A stretch of 64,000 bases of DNA, from positions 62,001-126,000 of the forward strand of contig NADL03000633.1 in assembly GCA_002205965.3 (NCBI GenBank), given 5' to 3'. Source of the DNA: Kappaphycus alvarezii (lineage: Eukaryota; Rhodophyta; Florideophyceae; Gigartinales; Solieriaceae). The translations under genes and the position numbers were made by a program. The notes under the pieces are model-generated. The model saw nothing but the letters and a program-made list of their open reading frames with translations, was not told the origin of the DNA and did no database searches. Shown piece after piece: positions 42,803 to 52,911 of this stretch (position 1 is its first letter; every line of letters starts with the position of its first letter).

Positions 42803-43102
42803 TCAAGTGGTGGCCTTAGGTGTCGCCCCATTTCCCTTCCAGCAAACAACTGATGTTATTCTGAACGAGTCTCGCCGCGTGACAAGCGAACAATGTTTGC
42901 GCTCATCAGCAATCGGAACGGGTGCCCGTGCGACAATTCCAGTCGCAACCAAGTTGGCGAAGTCCCAGACATTCGGGTACCAGCCCCCTAACGTTGAGAG
43001 TGGAAGGGCAATGATTCCATGCCCAGGACACTTTGAACGCATCAATTCGGCAAAGCGAGTGTTCTTGCCATGGCTAGCATGGTTGAGGGGTTGAGTGGGC
43101 AA
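42803..43102 (-). pseudogene. C-terminal fragment of another LINE type
   Basis: A 99-codon frame with GHGIIALPLSTLGGWYPNVW and ADERKHCSLVTRR. It resembles the end of LINE ORF2 proteins of the type F-x-P-x-x-x-S-T-x-G-G-x-x-P. It differs from the LINE at 39687. Upstream (to about 43340) the minus strand has frames that could belong to it but no clear motif. Confidence 0.45.
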
Positions 43103-43581
43103 CGCGCCAGGGAGGGGAGGCGGGCGGGGTCAAGGGACGGATGACAGCTACGTCATGATAATCAGGGCCTTCGTTCTCTCCAAGCGCGTTGATATCCGGG
43201 CGAACTGCATGGACGTGTTATGGGGGCTTGAGGACAGGGTCTCGAGCGGCTTCGGAAAAGTCTGCGGAAAACAACCTTGTTTGCGACTCGTGCCGTCATT
43301 CGCGGGTGGATCCGTAGGCACAGCACAGCGTGTGGTCACCGTACTGACCCATGAGTGCCGTGCATCCCGCCTTGTGGCATTTCGGAGCGGGAGGAATCAA
43401 TGGTAACCTTTAATAGAACTGCAACCACGTCTTGTAACTGCGGTCCGAGATGTAAGTACCCAAGCCTGGAGCCGGTGTGATGGAAGCTAGTACTTGCAAC
43501 CATCCACTGACAACGAAGCTCGGAATGCCACGGTTCTCCCATCCCCCTCTGGAATGACGTCAAAGACCATTTACTGAACTG

Positions 43582-43703
43582 AAGTTCCTTCCCCAATACT
43601 GTGTCGGTATACCCTTTTTGAGTTGATTGCGGTTGTCTGGAAAACCATGGGATAGACCGGATATATCTTCCAAGAGTAAAGCACCCAAACCTTTTTCCCT
43701 TTT
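43582..43703 (+). repeat. Short interspersed repeat R1, full-length copy with TSD
   Basis: A 122-bp unit from AAGTTCCTTCCCCAATACTG to CAAACCTTTTTCCCTTT, flanked by CTGAACTG at 43574-43581 and 43704-43711. The internal landmark GATTGCGGTTGTCTGGAAAA is shared by all copies. No terminal inverted repeats and no coding capacity. Confidence 0.8.
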
Positions 43704-43711
43704 CTGAACTG

Positions 43712-44107
43712 GGCGAGCGAATTGCCTTTGCCAAAACAGTTGCATTGAGTCGATAGTCGTGAACTAGAAAACCTTCTCAGGTGCCACTTATGTCTTCCAC
43801 TCATCGTAGGCTGGAACTGCGGATGTGTAAGATTGGAGACCAGTGTTCGGTGGCACAGGTAGAAGGGTAGAGCACCGTGCACGCGACGAATACGGAGGAA
43901 ATAGAGGCAGCCGCCGCAGTGATCTTAGCGGAGGGGAGCCCTATACCAAGTATTGGCTTGTGGGTCCCAAAGGGCGCAATAGGAAGTTGTAATAGGGGGC
44001 GTATTAACTGCAAGAATTCGGAGTGCTGCGAACAGGAGTTTTCCAGTTTTCGATTACTGAAGCATGAATTCCTAATTTTTCGCCTTGGAACTTATGTCAC
44101 TTACATT
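43712..44107. other. Intergenic stretch
   Basis: A partial R1-like segment (GAGTCGATAGTCGTGAACTA near 43747) is visible. Nothing else is supportable. Confidence 0.35.
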
Positions 44108-44217
44108 GCTACGACCATCCGGTACAAGAACTTAATATGAAATTCAGATTTCCAACTCCAAATGGGTTCCAGCCAATCCATAGATCTCAATAAAGACACC
44201 CCCTTTTTTCCCCACTT
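44108..44217 (+). repeat. 110-bp dispersed repeat, copy 2
   Basis: From CGACCATCCGGTACAAGAAC to CAATAAAGACACCCCCTTTT, paired with 22506-22620. Confidence 0.75.
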
Positions 44218-44404
44218 ATGTCATGATGTGTGAAAACTAAACACTAGAGGAAATGGCCTTGAGCAAGGGCCTAATTTGGTCCCTCCCCGACAGCGAATTT
44301 TCAAGCATATAGCAATTGTGAAACTTCTCTTCAAAATTGGGTCCTTTGGAGTCGTGGAAAGTTCATTTTAAACATGGACAGAGAGAATTTTATTGCCCTA
44401 TTCA

Positions 44405-44525
44405 AATAGGAGGAAATTTTTGGGTTATTTTAATGCATGGAAGATGTGGTCGGTTATATCCACGCGGATAATGCGTTATGCGGGATAAGTCGTCGCTGAT
44501 GCATTATTGGAATATAGTGGCGAAA
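44405..44525 (-). repeat. R2 repeat, inverted copy a
   Basis: Reads GGAGGAAATTTTTGGGTTAT, then GGAAGATGTGGTCGGTTATA and GCGTTATGCGGGATAAGTCG on the + strand. This is the inverse of 34100-34225. Confidence 0.65.
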
Positions 44526-44654
44526 ATTGGAGTGTTTAATGTGAGACTTCTGAGGGCTAAGTACAGTAAACGGTGTGTTTTGTTAAGGGTCAAATACTGT
44601 ACAGTACTGTAAAATCAAACCACCTGGAATCTAATAGAATTCTTGATTCAAATA

Positions 44655-44842
44655 TTTTAAAAAGGTGGGAAATTTCAGGGTTTTTCTATTTTTGGAATAT
44701 GCGGTCGGCTGCATCCACCTCGCTGGAAGTGCGTAACGCGGGACAGGTCATCACTAACGATAAATAACGTTTCCACAAAGGGCCCACTCAATGACAGCCA
44801 GCAGGTATGCTGTATTAGATATTACGTCCGCGGCAGTATGCC
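44655..44842 (-). repeat. R2 repeat, inverted copy b
   Basis: Runs from GGAATATGCGGTCGGCTGCA through GCGTAACGCGGGACAGGTCA to ACAGCCAGCAGGTATGCTGT and ATTACGTCCGCGGCAG. It carries both tail and head of the R2 family. Confidence 0.65.
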
Positions 44843-45171
44843 TTCAGGTTAGAACCTCTCGAACCTTCAGAAAAGTGCAATCATGCCTTTGACCGAAAAA
44901 ATAAAACAATGAAGTTAGCGAGTATAAAGGGGGAATGTTGGGGTAGTTGAATTCGTCGTCTGACACTCCTAACGAGTTGAAAGTGATTTTCAGTGATTTT
45001 TAGCCTTCATATTTACAAGTCAGTGACGACTTGCCACCCACAAATCACTCCCAGCGGCATGGATACAGTCAACTACATCTTCCATACTTTAAAATAAAAC
45101 AAATCCCCCCTGCAAGTCACTTTCCGCCGGAATTGATGGTCCGCTTTTATCTCTCAAAACACGGGGGAAAC

Positions 45172-45330
45172 GTTTAAGGCGGGATGCGGGGTGCTTTCAT
45201 ATTTGAAATATACGGTCGGTTGTGGCCCGGAATATCCCAGAGGGTATCCCAGAGGGTGACCAGTAATACCTCTTAGTTTTCCCTAAAAAAACGGCTCAAT
45301 GCTGGCCAGCAGGCATGCATAGGTTAGATT
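45172..45330 (-). repeat. R2 repeat, inverted copy c
   Basis: Contains GGGTGCTTTCATATTTGAAA, CGGTCGGTTGTGGCCCGGAA, TTTTCCCTAAAAAAACGGCT and GGCCAGCAGGCATGC. The reverse complement aligns with 48850-48980. Confidence 0.65.
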
Positions 45331-45395
45331 TAGGTAGTTTAATATTTGGAAAGGGGGAAAAGTTTTATATTTGGAAAGTAGCGCCACTTCCTGAG

Positions 45396-45470
45396 TTGAT
45401 TGCGGTTGTCTTGAAAACCATGGGATAGACCGGATATATCTTCCAGGAGTAAAATACCCAAACCTTTCCC
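45396..45470 (+). repeat. R1 repeat, truncated copy with TSD
   Basis: A 75-bp copy starting TTGATTGCGGTTGTCTTGAA, flanked by CTTCCTGAG at 45387-45395 and 45471-45479. The truncation point equals that of the 26413-26490 copy. Confidence 0.82.
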
Positions 45471-45479
45471 CTTCCTGAG

Positions 45480-46109
45480 GTGGGTCAGATGATCTGGTAG
45501 AGATTACGCGGAGTGGGTGTAAGCGTACACACTAAGAGGTCAGCGGCGTGCTCAGATTAAGCTGGAAAACGGGCTGGAGACCAGTGATTAGGTATGCAGA
45601 ACTGGACATTGATTCCACTGTGGAATGGCTTAAAACCTACCGATGAATTCTTTCCGTATATTATTCTAATCCCTCTCACCAATTTGGACAGAATTTTGAG
45701 GGCCATTCTTTTGTTTCGTAAATTGTGAATCTGCAGTAGGCTCTTGAATTACAAGTCTGTCGGAATAAATGGGTTGCGGCTGTTGTTTTCATAGTGTCTG
45801 AGAGATGCATTTTGGGGCCATAAGCATCTATTGTATGCAAAAAAGTTGATTGCATCCCTGCACAGAAACTGAATAGAAAATTAAGAGTAAAACATGCATT
45901 GGTAACTATTTCTTGATGTGCTGAAAAGGTCAAACTCACAACCCTCCATCTATCACGCTTAGTCGCTCGGGGACCAGGTGACCTCTCTTCGGGAAATTAC
46001 GCTACTTTCGGAATATTAATATACCCAAGGGTGTCCTACTGAGCCAAAAACCTGAAAAGAGTACCAAAGACCTATCCAGTGTCACCTATTCTACGGACTT
46101 TGGCCTTAA
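45480..46109. other. Upstream region of the membrane-protein gene
   Basis: No repeat or gene is supportable. An A/T-rich GAATATTAATATACCC at about 46011-46026 could serve as a core promoter element for the gene at 46110. Confidence 0.3.
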
Positions 46110-47264
46110 ATGGCATCCTCAAATAACCAGCCTCAAAGTGCTACTAATCTGGATGGCAATACCCCAGTGATCTCCCCTTTGTCACAAGAAATTCATGCTT
46201 CTCGACAAGTGCATCCCACCATGCAAAACGGTACGGTGCATGATGTCACCCATAGTAACCATTCTGTTCCTACTATCGACCTGTATGCCAACGAGAATAC
46301 TGAAAATTTTGACAACATCTCGGAAATTTCTGAACAAAGTTCCTTGTCACAAACTCCGCATGGGTATGATCCAATTGCCGCCACAGGGAATGATATGAAT
46401 GGAACGTCAGTTTCCCAAAGGGAGACTATCCAGATCGCAATGCAGGCACAGCGAGAACCTATCACAGCGGGGGAACTCTTAAAGATGGTCTTCCAAACGG
46501 AAATTAATATCCTTATTACCCTTGTAGTTGTTTCAGTCACACTGGCCTGTCGCATCTATATGACTCGTGGGCTGTACATTCTTCCTAAATCCGCTGAGTT
46601 CTGGCGTAATGACCCTGATTTCAGAGAGTGGTATGAAAACAATCAAGCATATGCAAACTGGTCCCTGGCACTGCCCATGATTCTTGTGACTTTAAAAATG
46701 TTTTACATTAGTTTGCACGAGCCCAATCTCTCAATAACTTCACTTTTTGCCTCCATTTTAGTATTTGGCATCTATGATTTCATTTCCTCAGGTAAGAGGC
46801 TACGAGTTGGATTTCTCCTTACAATTTTTAGTTTTATGAATGCATTTGTGAATTTTTTCGGGGCCTTGGGATTTGCAAGTCTGGCCATTGTTCTGATTAT
46901 AACATTAGCAGTGCTTTTTACGGAAATCAGAGCACTTAAAGCAGAAAACCCGTCGAGAATCATCGACTCACAATCAGAGTATAATGTGCCAGTCGATGCT
47001 GTCCGAGCTGGATTGGTCGCTAAAAACCTGATTGTTTCATTGTGGAGAGGAGTTGCAGAAACCCATGGAATATCTATATTAGTCCTCAGCATCTTCTTCG
47101 CAATCTTGGGGCCGGAGATTCTTTGGATTAGAAGTACAACTCCTATTTTATCGCAGTATTATGCGATGAACTCGCCTAATGCCATGGCAGCTATGAATGA
47201 TTCGTACGGTACGCATCCATCACATGGCACTGCAGATTCATTTCATTTCAGCAATTCTGTGTAA
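46110..47264 (+). CDS. Multispanning membrane protein, unknown family
   Basis: A 384-codon intron-less frame, the longest outside the retroelements. Residues 1-115 are hydrophilic and Ser/Asn/Gln-rich with no signal peptide. Hydrophobic spans lie at about 132-150 (INILITLVVVSVTLACRIYM), 184-202, 208-226, 234-250, 252-272 and 320-340 (ISILVLSIFFAILGPEILWI), giving five or six transmembrane helices. Residues 150-180 form a polar loop with FWRNDPDFREWYENN. The C-terminal tail of about 45 residues is Ser/His/Met-rich. No transposon motif or known family is recognised. The coherent hydropathy and absence of frameshifts make it the best candidate host gene. The 120-codon antisense frame at 46193-46555 is a shadow. 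Confidence 0.75.
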   Translation: MASSNNQPQSATNLDGNTPVISPLSQEIHASRQVHPTMQNGTVHDVTHSNHSVPTIDLYANENTENFDNISEISEQSSLSQTPHGYDPIAATGNDMNGTSVSQRETIQIAMQAQREPITAGELLKMVFQTEINILITLVVVSVTLACRIYMTRGLYILPKSAEFWRNDPDFREWYENNQAYANWSLALPMILVTLKMFYISLHEPNLSITSLFASILVFGIYDFISSGKRLRVGFLLTIFSFMNAFVNFFGALGFASLAIVLIITLAVLFTEIRALKAENPSRIIDSQSEYNVPVDAVRAGLVAKNLIVSLWRGVAETHGISILVLSIFFAILGPEILWIRSTTPILSQYYAMNSPNAMAAMNDSYGTHPSHGTADSFHFSNSV

Positions 47265-47281
47265 GGTTGAGATCCATTTGG

Positions 47282-47352
47282 TTCTTTAATGTTTGAAAAG
47301 TGCGGTTCGGCTATCCCATGGTGTATGCTAGACGTGTTCAGGATAATGGGTA
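47282..47352 (+). repeat. 70-bp dispersed repeat, copy 2
   Basis: GTGCGGTTCGGCTATCCCAT and TAGACGTGTTCAGGATAATG, paired with 38340-38412. It begins just after the stop of the membrane-protein gene. Confidence 0.7.
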
Positions 47353-48094
47353 ATGTCACTCGTGTGCTTAAATGGCTGGCTCAAACCCTGTCAGCAGGCA
47401 TTATGGGTTGGACATCACTGCTGGATAAGTGAAAATTCTGTGTAAGTGAATACTCAGGTGATTCCAACTACAAGTTCTCAATATGAGAAAATGTTTTTCT
47501 TTTGCCATATTATAGCGACTGCGGTCTGGGAGCACAATAACCGAATTTCCGTGAGAATCATCGAGGAAAGCTACAGGAAGTCAATCTTGCTATGTTATGT
47601 TATGTTAGAATGTCTTGATTACGTCAAAGCACCAGACTACCGGGCAACGGCATTTGCTACGTCTTTGGACTCGATTTATTCCTGTAAGCTTTTCTGATTA
47701 ATATATACATTTGACAACAACAATTAGAAGCTACCTGGAACTTGCAATATTTTGCACCAATTGATGGAAAAGTCATAGCACTAGTGAAGTTACCCCGGCA
47801 ACTATTATTATTGTTTTGATTTAAATGACACGTCTCCGCGAAGCCTCCAAGATATGAATCTTCGATGGCAACCCCCGTGAGAGGTATAGGCTCGTGCCTA
47901 CCCCTGTATCCACTCTCGGAGGTTGACACCTGGGCACCTCTAAGGGGCTATCCGATGTCATGCGTGACGTGGCTGTTAGGACGATGGAGACCTGTGACAA
48001 GGCCCGAGTGGTATTTAGCAACAGGCTCATTGGAATTTCACCCTATGTTCTACTTTCAGTAAACTAACTCAAATATTTGCCCTTTACACACAAG
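47353..48094. other. Intergenic stretch
   Basis: A GTG-initiated 83-codon + frame at 47446-47697 (ISVRIIEESYRKSILLCYVM) is not recognised and could be chance. Nothing else is supportable. Confidence 0.3.
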
Positions 48095-48117
48095 CACGCT
48101 GCCGCGGCCGTAATATC
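48095..48117 (+). repeat. R2 repeat head, split by solo LTR S4
   Basis: GCTGCCGCGGCCGTAATATC-type head sequence. The R2 sequence resumes at 48840 after S4. Confidence 0.6.
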
Positions 48118-48839
48118 CAATGGGCGCAATATTTGCACACGAAAAAAAAATCCAGAAGAGGACCAAATTTGGATACAGTATCGGAATTGGGACGATATTT
48201 TTACAGTTTCTGAATCTGCAAGATATTTTTAATTTGGATGAGTGTGGCAAATTCATGGGTTGATTTTTTATTTTAAGACACGCTGTCATAATAGAGGTCA
48301 GTACAAGTCCAGGTTCTGGGTGGTACTAAGAGTGACTCCGAAAGGTCCATATAATGGTCACATTAATTCCCACCCCTGGCCGATGGGTGGCTGGCATGGG
48401 TATGGCACCTAGATATTTACCTTGAGGAAATATCTTCTAATAGTCTCTCTGGTTCACACAATTCCCTTGGATGTATTTTATGGTTATTAGTATGTTTGAA
48501 TGAGACTTTAGGGGTGCCCAAAAGTCTATATAAGCCGAGTAAACTGCTTTCTCTTGTGGAGGTCAAGCAAGTTGGCAGACAACTTCAAGCAAAGTCCTGA
48601 GTAGTAGGGAGTTGAGAGTCAACTTCGGACCCAAGAAACATTTTCCTACGATGCTCACAGAGCATCAGTGGTAGACCCTGCCCCTTTCATACTTGCTTGT
48701 AGCCCTCTCAACTCTCTTCCATATAATCTCCTTTTTGTTCATTCAACTATACTACGGTAGCACTTTTGTCGCTTGCAACACCTCCTCCTTGGGGTAATTG
48801 GTTCTGATTATTTCTTCTCCCAACGAGTTACCCCTATCA
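48118..48839 (+). mobile_element. Solo LTR S4, short form
   Basis: A 722-bp LTR flanked by the 5-bp TSD ATATC (48113-48117 and 48840-48844). It is collinear with the 719-bp LTRs of element P, but its first two bases are CA instead of TG (CAATGGGCGCA against TGATGTGCGCA). U3 contains no ORF. It has the TATATAAGC box and ends CCCCTATCA. Divergence from P indicates an older insertion. Confidence 0.9.
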
Positions 48840-48985
48840 ATATCCAGCACAAAATGGCTGCTGACCAGCCTTCAGCCAGCTTTTAGGAAAAATTAAGAGG
48901 TACTAATGGTCACTCTCTAGGATATTCCGGAGCACAACCGACCATGTCTTTCAAATATCAAAGCACCCCACATTCCCCTCCATGG
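48840..48985 (+). repeat. R2 repeat, right part after S4
   Basis: Contains TGACCAGCCTTCAGCCAGCT, AGGATATTCCGGAGCACAAC and TCTTTCAAATATCAAAGCAC, the R2 order in + sense. Confidence 0.65.
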
Positions 48986-49199
48986 CACAATTGTATTTAT
49001 TCAGCCTTCAAAACTCTATTTTGGGATACTACACTACTAAATAAGAATATAATGATCACTAGAATCGCTAATATCCAGCTATGCTCGACATATAAATTAC
49101 TCGACCTGCGCAGGCCGAGGATCAAACAGATAGAAGAATGTTATTCTGGGTCGCTTCAAAAAACTTCTCCGGTACAAAACTGTAGAGCTGCAGAGCCAT

Positions 49200-49301
49200 A
49201 TGATAGTGATAAATCGTCTGGAGAAGAGATGGCCAGGACCCATTACCCCAAGAAGGAATTGCTACAAGCGACAGAAAAGCTACCGTGCTTTAGTTGCACT
49301 A
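49200..49301 (-). repeat. LTR U5 end fragment
   Basis: Reads TGATAGTGATAAATCGTCTG and GGAGAAGAGAT, then a diverged match to LTR end sequence up to TTTAGTTGCACT. Truncated at both ends relative to a full LTR. Confidence 0.65.
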
Positions 49302-50379
49302 TTTCTATTGTTGCGATGTATCGCGACTTGAACAGAAAGATTTTCTTTTTGGAACTTGTAGACTTCGCCCGAGCGAAGGGTGACGCTGTTAGAGCAAGAG
49401 CTCATTCACATACCCGAAGGGTTTCCTTTGACAGGGCGTTGAAACCATCCACCACAGAGAGGGCGTCCTCACCTCCATCGAAGACACTTCATCCAAGGTG
49501 GAGTGCTAGTAGAGGTTCCGTAATCCTTTTGCAGTCCTCGTTGGACTCAGGAGAGTCTCAATCTGTATGCCCTTATGGCCTACCACATAAGGGAATGCAT
49601 TTCTTACAAGAAGGGACATTCGAAGTCCCTTCCTATTTTAAGAACCTGGTGTCTCACAAGAAACAAGTGCACCATCTACACTAGTCGAACCAGCATTAGC
49701 CTTACAAGGCTCCTCAACGATCCAAAGGGCTCCGGCTCTTCCTTGTCAGGATCATAGCACCAGGCAGAATCGCCCGGGATGTGTCCAAAGTCCCCCTCAT
49801 CAGTCGCCTTATCAAACCCAGAAGAGACATAGCATCATTTGCTATGAGTTTTTAAAGCATTTACATGTATCCACAGATTTCGTACATCCTGTGAAGGATA
49901 TGAAACCAGTTATAAAGAACTACTAACCGTTATCTCAAATGGGGAAGTCCAATGTTTCTAGCACAAGGTATAAGAGAAAAGGACCAGACATTCAAGTTGC
50001 TTATAGCAAACTTTGCCAAGTATCCTGAAAGCGTATGCAAAAATCACGTGATTGCTACCACGCTTCCACATCCGATGGCCATGATCCAAAGTCCCACTAG
50101 GAGAGGTGAAGCTGCAGAGAGTGTAGAGATTTACCACGATAAGGACTCATTTGAGTCATTGCCAGTTGCAGAAGAAAAACATTTAAGTACCATGAAAGTA
50201 CCGAAAAATACTTTACATTAGGAAGTTATAGTAACAGAGAATCATGAAGATTCCAAGGAAAAAAAAGGATACAAAAGCTGTATCAGATGGCAATGAACTA
50301 TTAGAAGTTCATGATCTTGACTTGAGTTACATTCCAGATGCTCTTCGAGAGCAATTTCAAGAAATGTTGAGGAAGTATT
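49302..50379 (+). pseudogene. Region upstream of gypsy-D RT, probably decayed gag/protease
   Basis: Open + frames at 48944-49684 (C-terminal part) and 49952-50221 have no diagnostic motif. The position before an RT suggests gag/protease debris, but I cannot confirm it. Confidence 0.25.
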
Positions 50380-51240
50380 CCTCAATGTGAGATGGTTCTC
50401 TTGGGGAAATTGAAACTACGAAACATCGTATTGAACTCGTCCCAGGGACCCGACCTGTTGCCCAAGCACCATATTGTGCAGGCCATAACTCTAGGAAAAT
50501 TGAGGGACAAGAAGTCCCAAAGATGCTGCAAGGCCGGCATCATTGTACCGGCGCAGTCAAAATAGACTTCACCTGTATTACTGGTTCCAAAAGCAGTTGG
50601 ATCTATGCGATTTTGCATCGAGTATAGGAAATGGAATGCAGTTACGATTAGTTATGGTTATCCTATACCTCGTATGGACTAATGTATTGACTCCTTAGGA
50701 GGTGCAAACGTTTTGACAGCATTAAATGCTAACTGGGGGAATTAAAAATACCTGTTGCCCGAAGGTCGGGACAAAACGGCAAATGATGAAGTTCACTGTG
50801 GCATTTTTCATGCCACAGTGAACTTCATCATTTGAAACGGATACCATTTTGTTTGAAAAATGCACCAGCTAAGTTGTTACGTGCTCTTGACATAATGTTG
50901 TGACCATACAAGTGAAAATCATGTCTAGTGCACCTAGATGATATCATTATCTTTTGCCGTACCGGGGATGAACACATCAACCATGTGAACGCAGTATTGT
51001 AGACTCTTAAAGGGCAGGTATTAATACCAAGTTGAGTAAATGTGAGTTCTTTACAGATGAGATCAAATATGTTGGTCATTTTATGAAGCCAGGAAGACTG
51101 GGGGTAGATGAAATCCGTCTTACGGCTTTGCGAGAGGCAAAGATGCCTAAGACTCAAACTCAGCTACTAAGCTTTTTGGGTCTGTGTAAAGACGTTTTAT
51201 CAAGAATTTCAAGCGCATTGCGTATCCTTTGAACAAAATT
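50380..51240 (+). pseudogene. Gypsy-D reverse transcriptase, heavily decayed
   Basis: SPVLLVPKAVGSMRFCIEYR and WNAVTISYGYPIPRMD (about 50570-50680) mark the fingers and early palm. NVLTALNANWG follows. Later MPKTQTQLLSFLGLCK (51140-51190) is the thumb/connection. Between them are stops, frame breaks and a 20-bp inverted duplication (50781-50833). No catalytic YXDD is readable in frame. Confidence 0.65.
50781..50833. repeat. Perfect hairpin, 23-bp arms and 7-base loop
   Basis: Left arm 50781-50803 and right arm 50811-50833 are exact reverse complements around TTTTTCA. Reading the RT without the 20 bases at about 50811-50830 restores HCGIFH followed by FETDTI. The right arm therefore looks like an inserted inverted copy of the left. 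Confidence 0.9.
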
Positions 51241-52155
51241 GTTAGGAAATAAGAACCATTTATTTTACGAACTTTTGGTCTCAGTGAGGAACAAGCGTTC
51301 CATGAATTGAAAGAGGCGACTCTTTCGCCACCAGTATTGGCTTAACCAAGAGAAGGCTTCCCTATTCTGTTGAATCAGAGGAATCTAAGTTCCAGCTTGG
51401 AGCGGTGTTATTTCAGATTCACCGTAATGGTGAACGTAAATCTTTAGGTTTCTTAACAAGCACCTTATTGGACGCCGACACAAGATATTCTGTTACATAA
51501 TTGGAGTGACTAGCGACAATATGGGCTTTAGACCTATTGAGGCCTTACTTGATTATGGAAAAGCTCATTGTGAACAACGATTATGCATCTTAAGATGCTT
51601 AATGGACGTCAATGATCCATCAGGACGTTTCACGCAGTGTTTATTACGCCTAAGTGAATATGACCTCTAAGTCAAATACAAGAAGGGTCGTTCTATCACT
51701 CAAGCGGATGCACCCTCACTTCTTGAGACTGGGGGAGCAACTACTGTTGAAGTCCACGAAGAGATACCATGTTTGTTGTATGGAGAAAGAAACTCATGTC
51801 TCTTATGTAAATAGAGTAGACCAGGAAGTCTTCCTGAAAAAGATGTCGATATCGACGATGAGCAGTAGATGAAGTACTCTCGATTCAGAACCGGGCAGAA
51901 CGCGATGATTTTGTTGCCATAACCCCCGAAGAGTAAGTACATGAGCAGGATTCAGATCTATTTTGGAAAGCTTTGAGAGCCAGACTGGATAACGGAAAAC
52001 AAATACCGTTTTCCATGGATTCGAAACCTTATGAAGGATAGTTGTGTAGGACATCCTCAAAAAGGATACAAATTGACATTATAAGGTCTTTTTAAGGCAG
52101 ACTACTAATAATAGGGCATTATATCCCGAGCTCAGGTCATTTAGGAGGTAGATGG
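51241..52155 (+). pseudogene. Gypsy-D RNase H and linker, decayed
   Basis: Frame pieces LSEEQAFHELKEATLSPPVL (around 51280-51345) and later fragments keep the RNase H order but are broken by many stops. The start of the integrase zinc domain (GHLGGRWMYKSLSKDYYWPS) follows at about 52135-52200. Confidence 0.5.
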
Positions 52156-52911
52156 ATGTACAAGTCCTTATCAAAGGATTATTACTGGCCCTCCATGGCC
52201 TTAGATTGTTATGCAGCTGTGCGATATTGTCCAAAAGGTGCCCGCAATCGGGTTAAGTTACCGCAGGACCGTAAGGAGCTGAAGCTCTTTCCACCTGATG
52301 CTCATTTGGAGTTTTTTGCGATCGATATTCTCGGGGAAATGATCAAGAACAAACGTGGTCACCGATATCAGTTGATAATAAGCGATCAATATTCGAAATT
52401 AGTTCGGACGGTGCCTCTGAAAATGATCACTGCAGCTTCAATAGCATTTGCCTTTGTGCAACATTTGGTGTTTGTCTATAGGCCAACGGCCAAATTATTA
52501 TTCGACAACAGAAAGCAATTCACTGCAAATTTCTTCCAGAACACTTATAGGATCCTAGGTACCAGTCAAATGTTTACAACAATGTTTCACGCACAGGCCT
52601 ATGGTCAAGCGGAAAGGTTCAACAAAACTATCATCGCGGCCTTGAGGCTCTATGTCGCTGCCCACCCAAAGGATTGGGACTTTTTCACAGCTGCGTTGAC
52701 GTACGCATACAACACACAAGTCCACAGGACTACAGACTTAGCTCCATCTGATTTTTCATTATCAAGAGCTCAAAAAGTTTGGCATTACAGGCCCAGCTTT
52801 TTTGGAAGATTTTGGGACCGAATGGCAGTTCCACTTAAAACGGCAATCATGGTTGAAGCTCCTTATGCGCACCGCAAGTGCTTTTATACAGAAGCAAAAA
52901 GCAAGTTATAA
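52156..52911 (+). CDS. Gypsy-D integrase core, open frame in a dead element
   Basis: A 251-codon frame beginning in the zinc domain (DYYWPSMALDCYAAVRYCPK; one Cys of the C-x2-C pair is lost). It then has FFAIDILGEM (Asp57), LLFDNRKQFTANFF (Asp117) and GQAERFNKTI (Glu153). The D117-x35-E153 spacing is the integrase DD35E core. The C-terminal part (AYNTQVHRTTDLAPSDFSLS) is typical of gypsy integrases. The following frame, 52802-53113, carries the tail (FLRKEYLGDQDREHKLAPVT, GPYRV). Confidence 0.75.
   Translation: MYKSLSKDYYWPSMALDCYAAVRYCPKGARNRVKLPQDRKELKLFPPDAHLEFFAIDILGEMIKNKRGHRYQLIISDQYSKLVRTVPLKMITAASIAFAFVQHLVFVYRPTAKLLFDNRKQFTANFFQNTYRILGTSQMFTTMFHAQAYGQAERFNKTIIAALRLYVAAHPKDWDFFTAALTYAYNTQVHRTTDLAPSDFSLSRAQKVWHYRPSFFGRFWDRMAVPLKTAIMVEAPYAHRKCFYTEAKSKL

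Noticed and set aside
43148-43734. Overlapping minus-strand ORFs of 60-130 codons
   Set aside because: They cross an R1 repeat and show no motif. Treated as chance frames.
46193-46555. 120-codon antisense ORF in the membrane-protein gene
   Set aside because: It is fully overlapped by a longer, hydropathically coherent + strand gene.
50781-50833. Hairpin as terminator or regulatory stem
   Set aside because: It lies within a decayed RT frame and the right arm behaves as a 20-bp insertion. Bacterial-type termination is not expected here.
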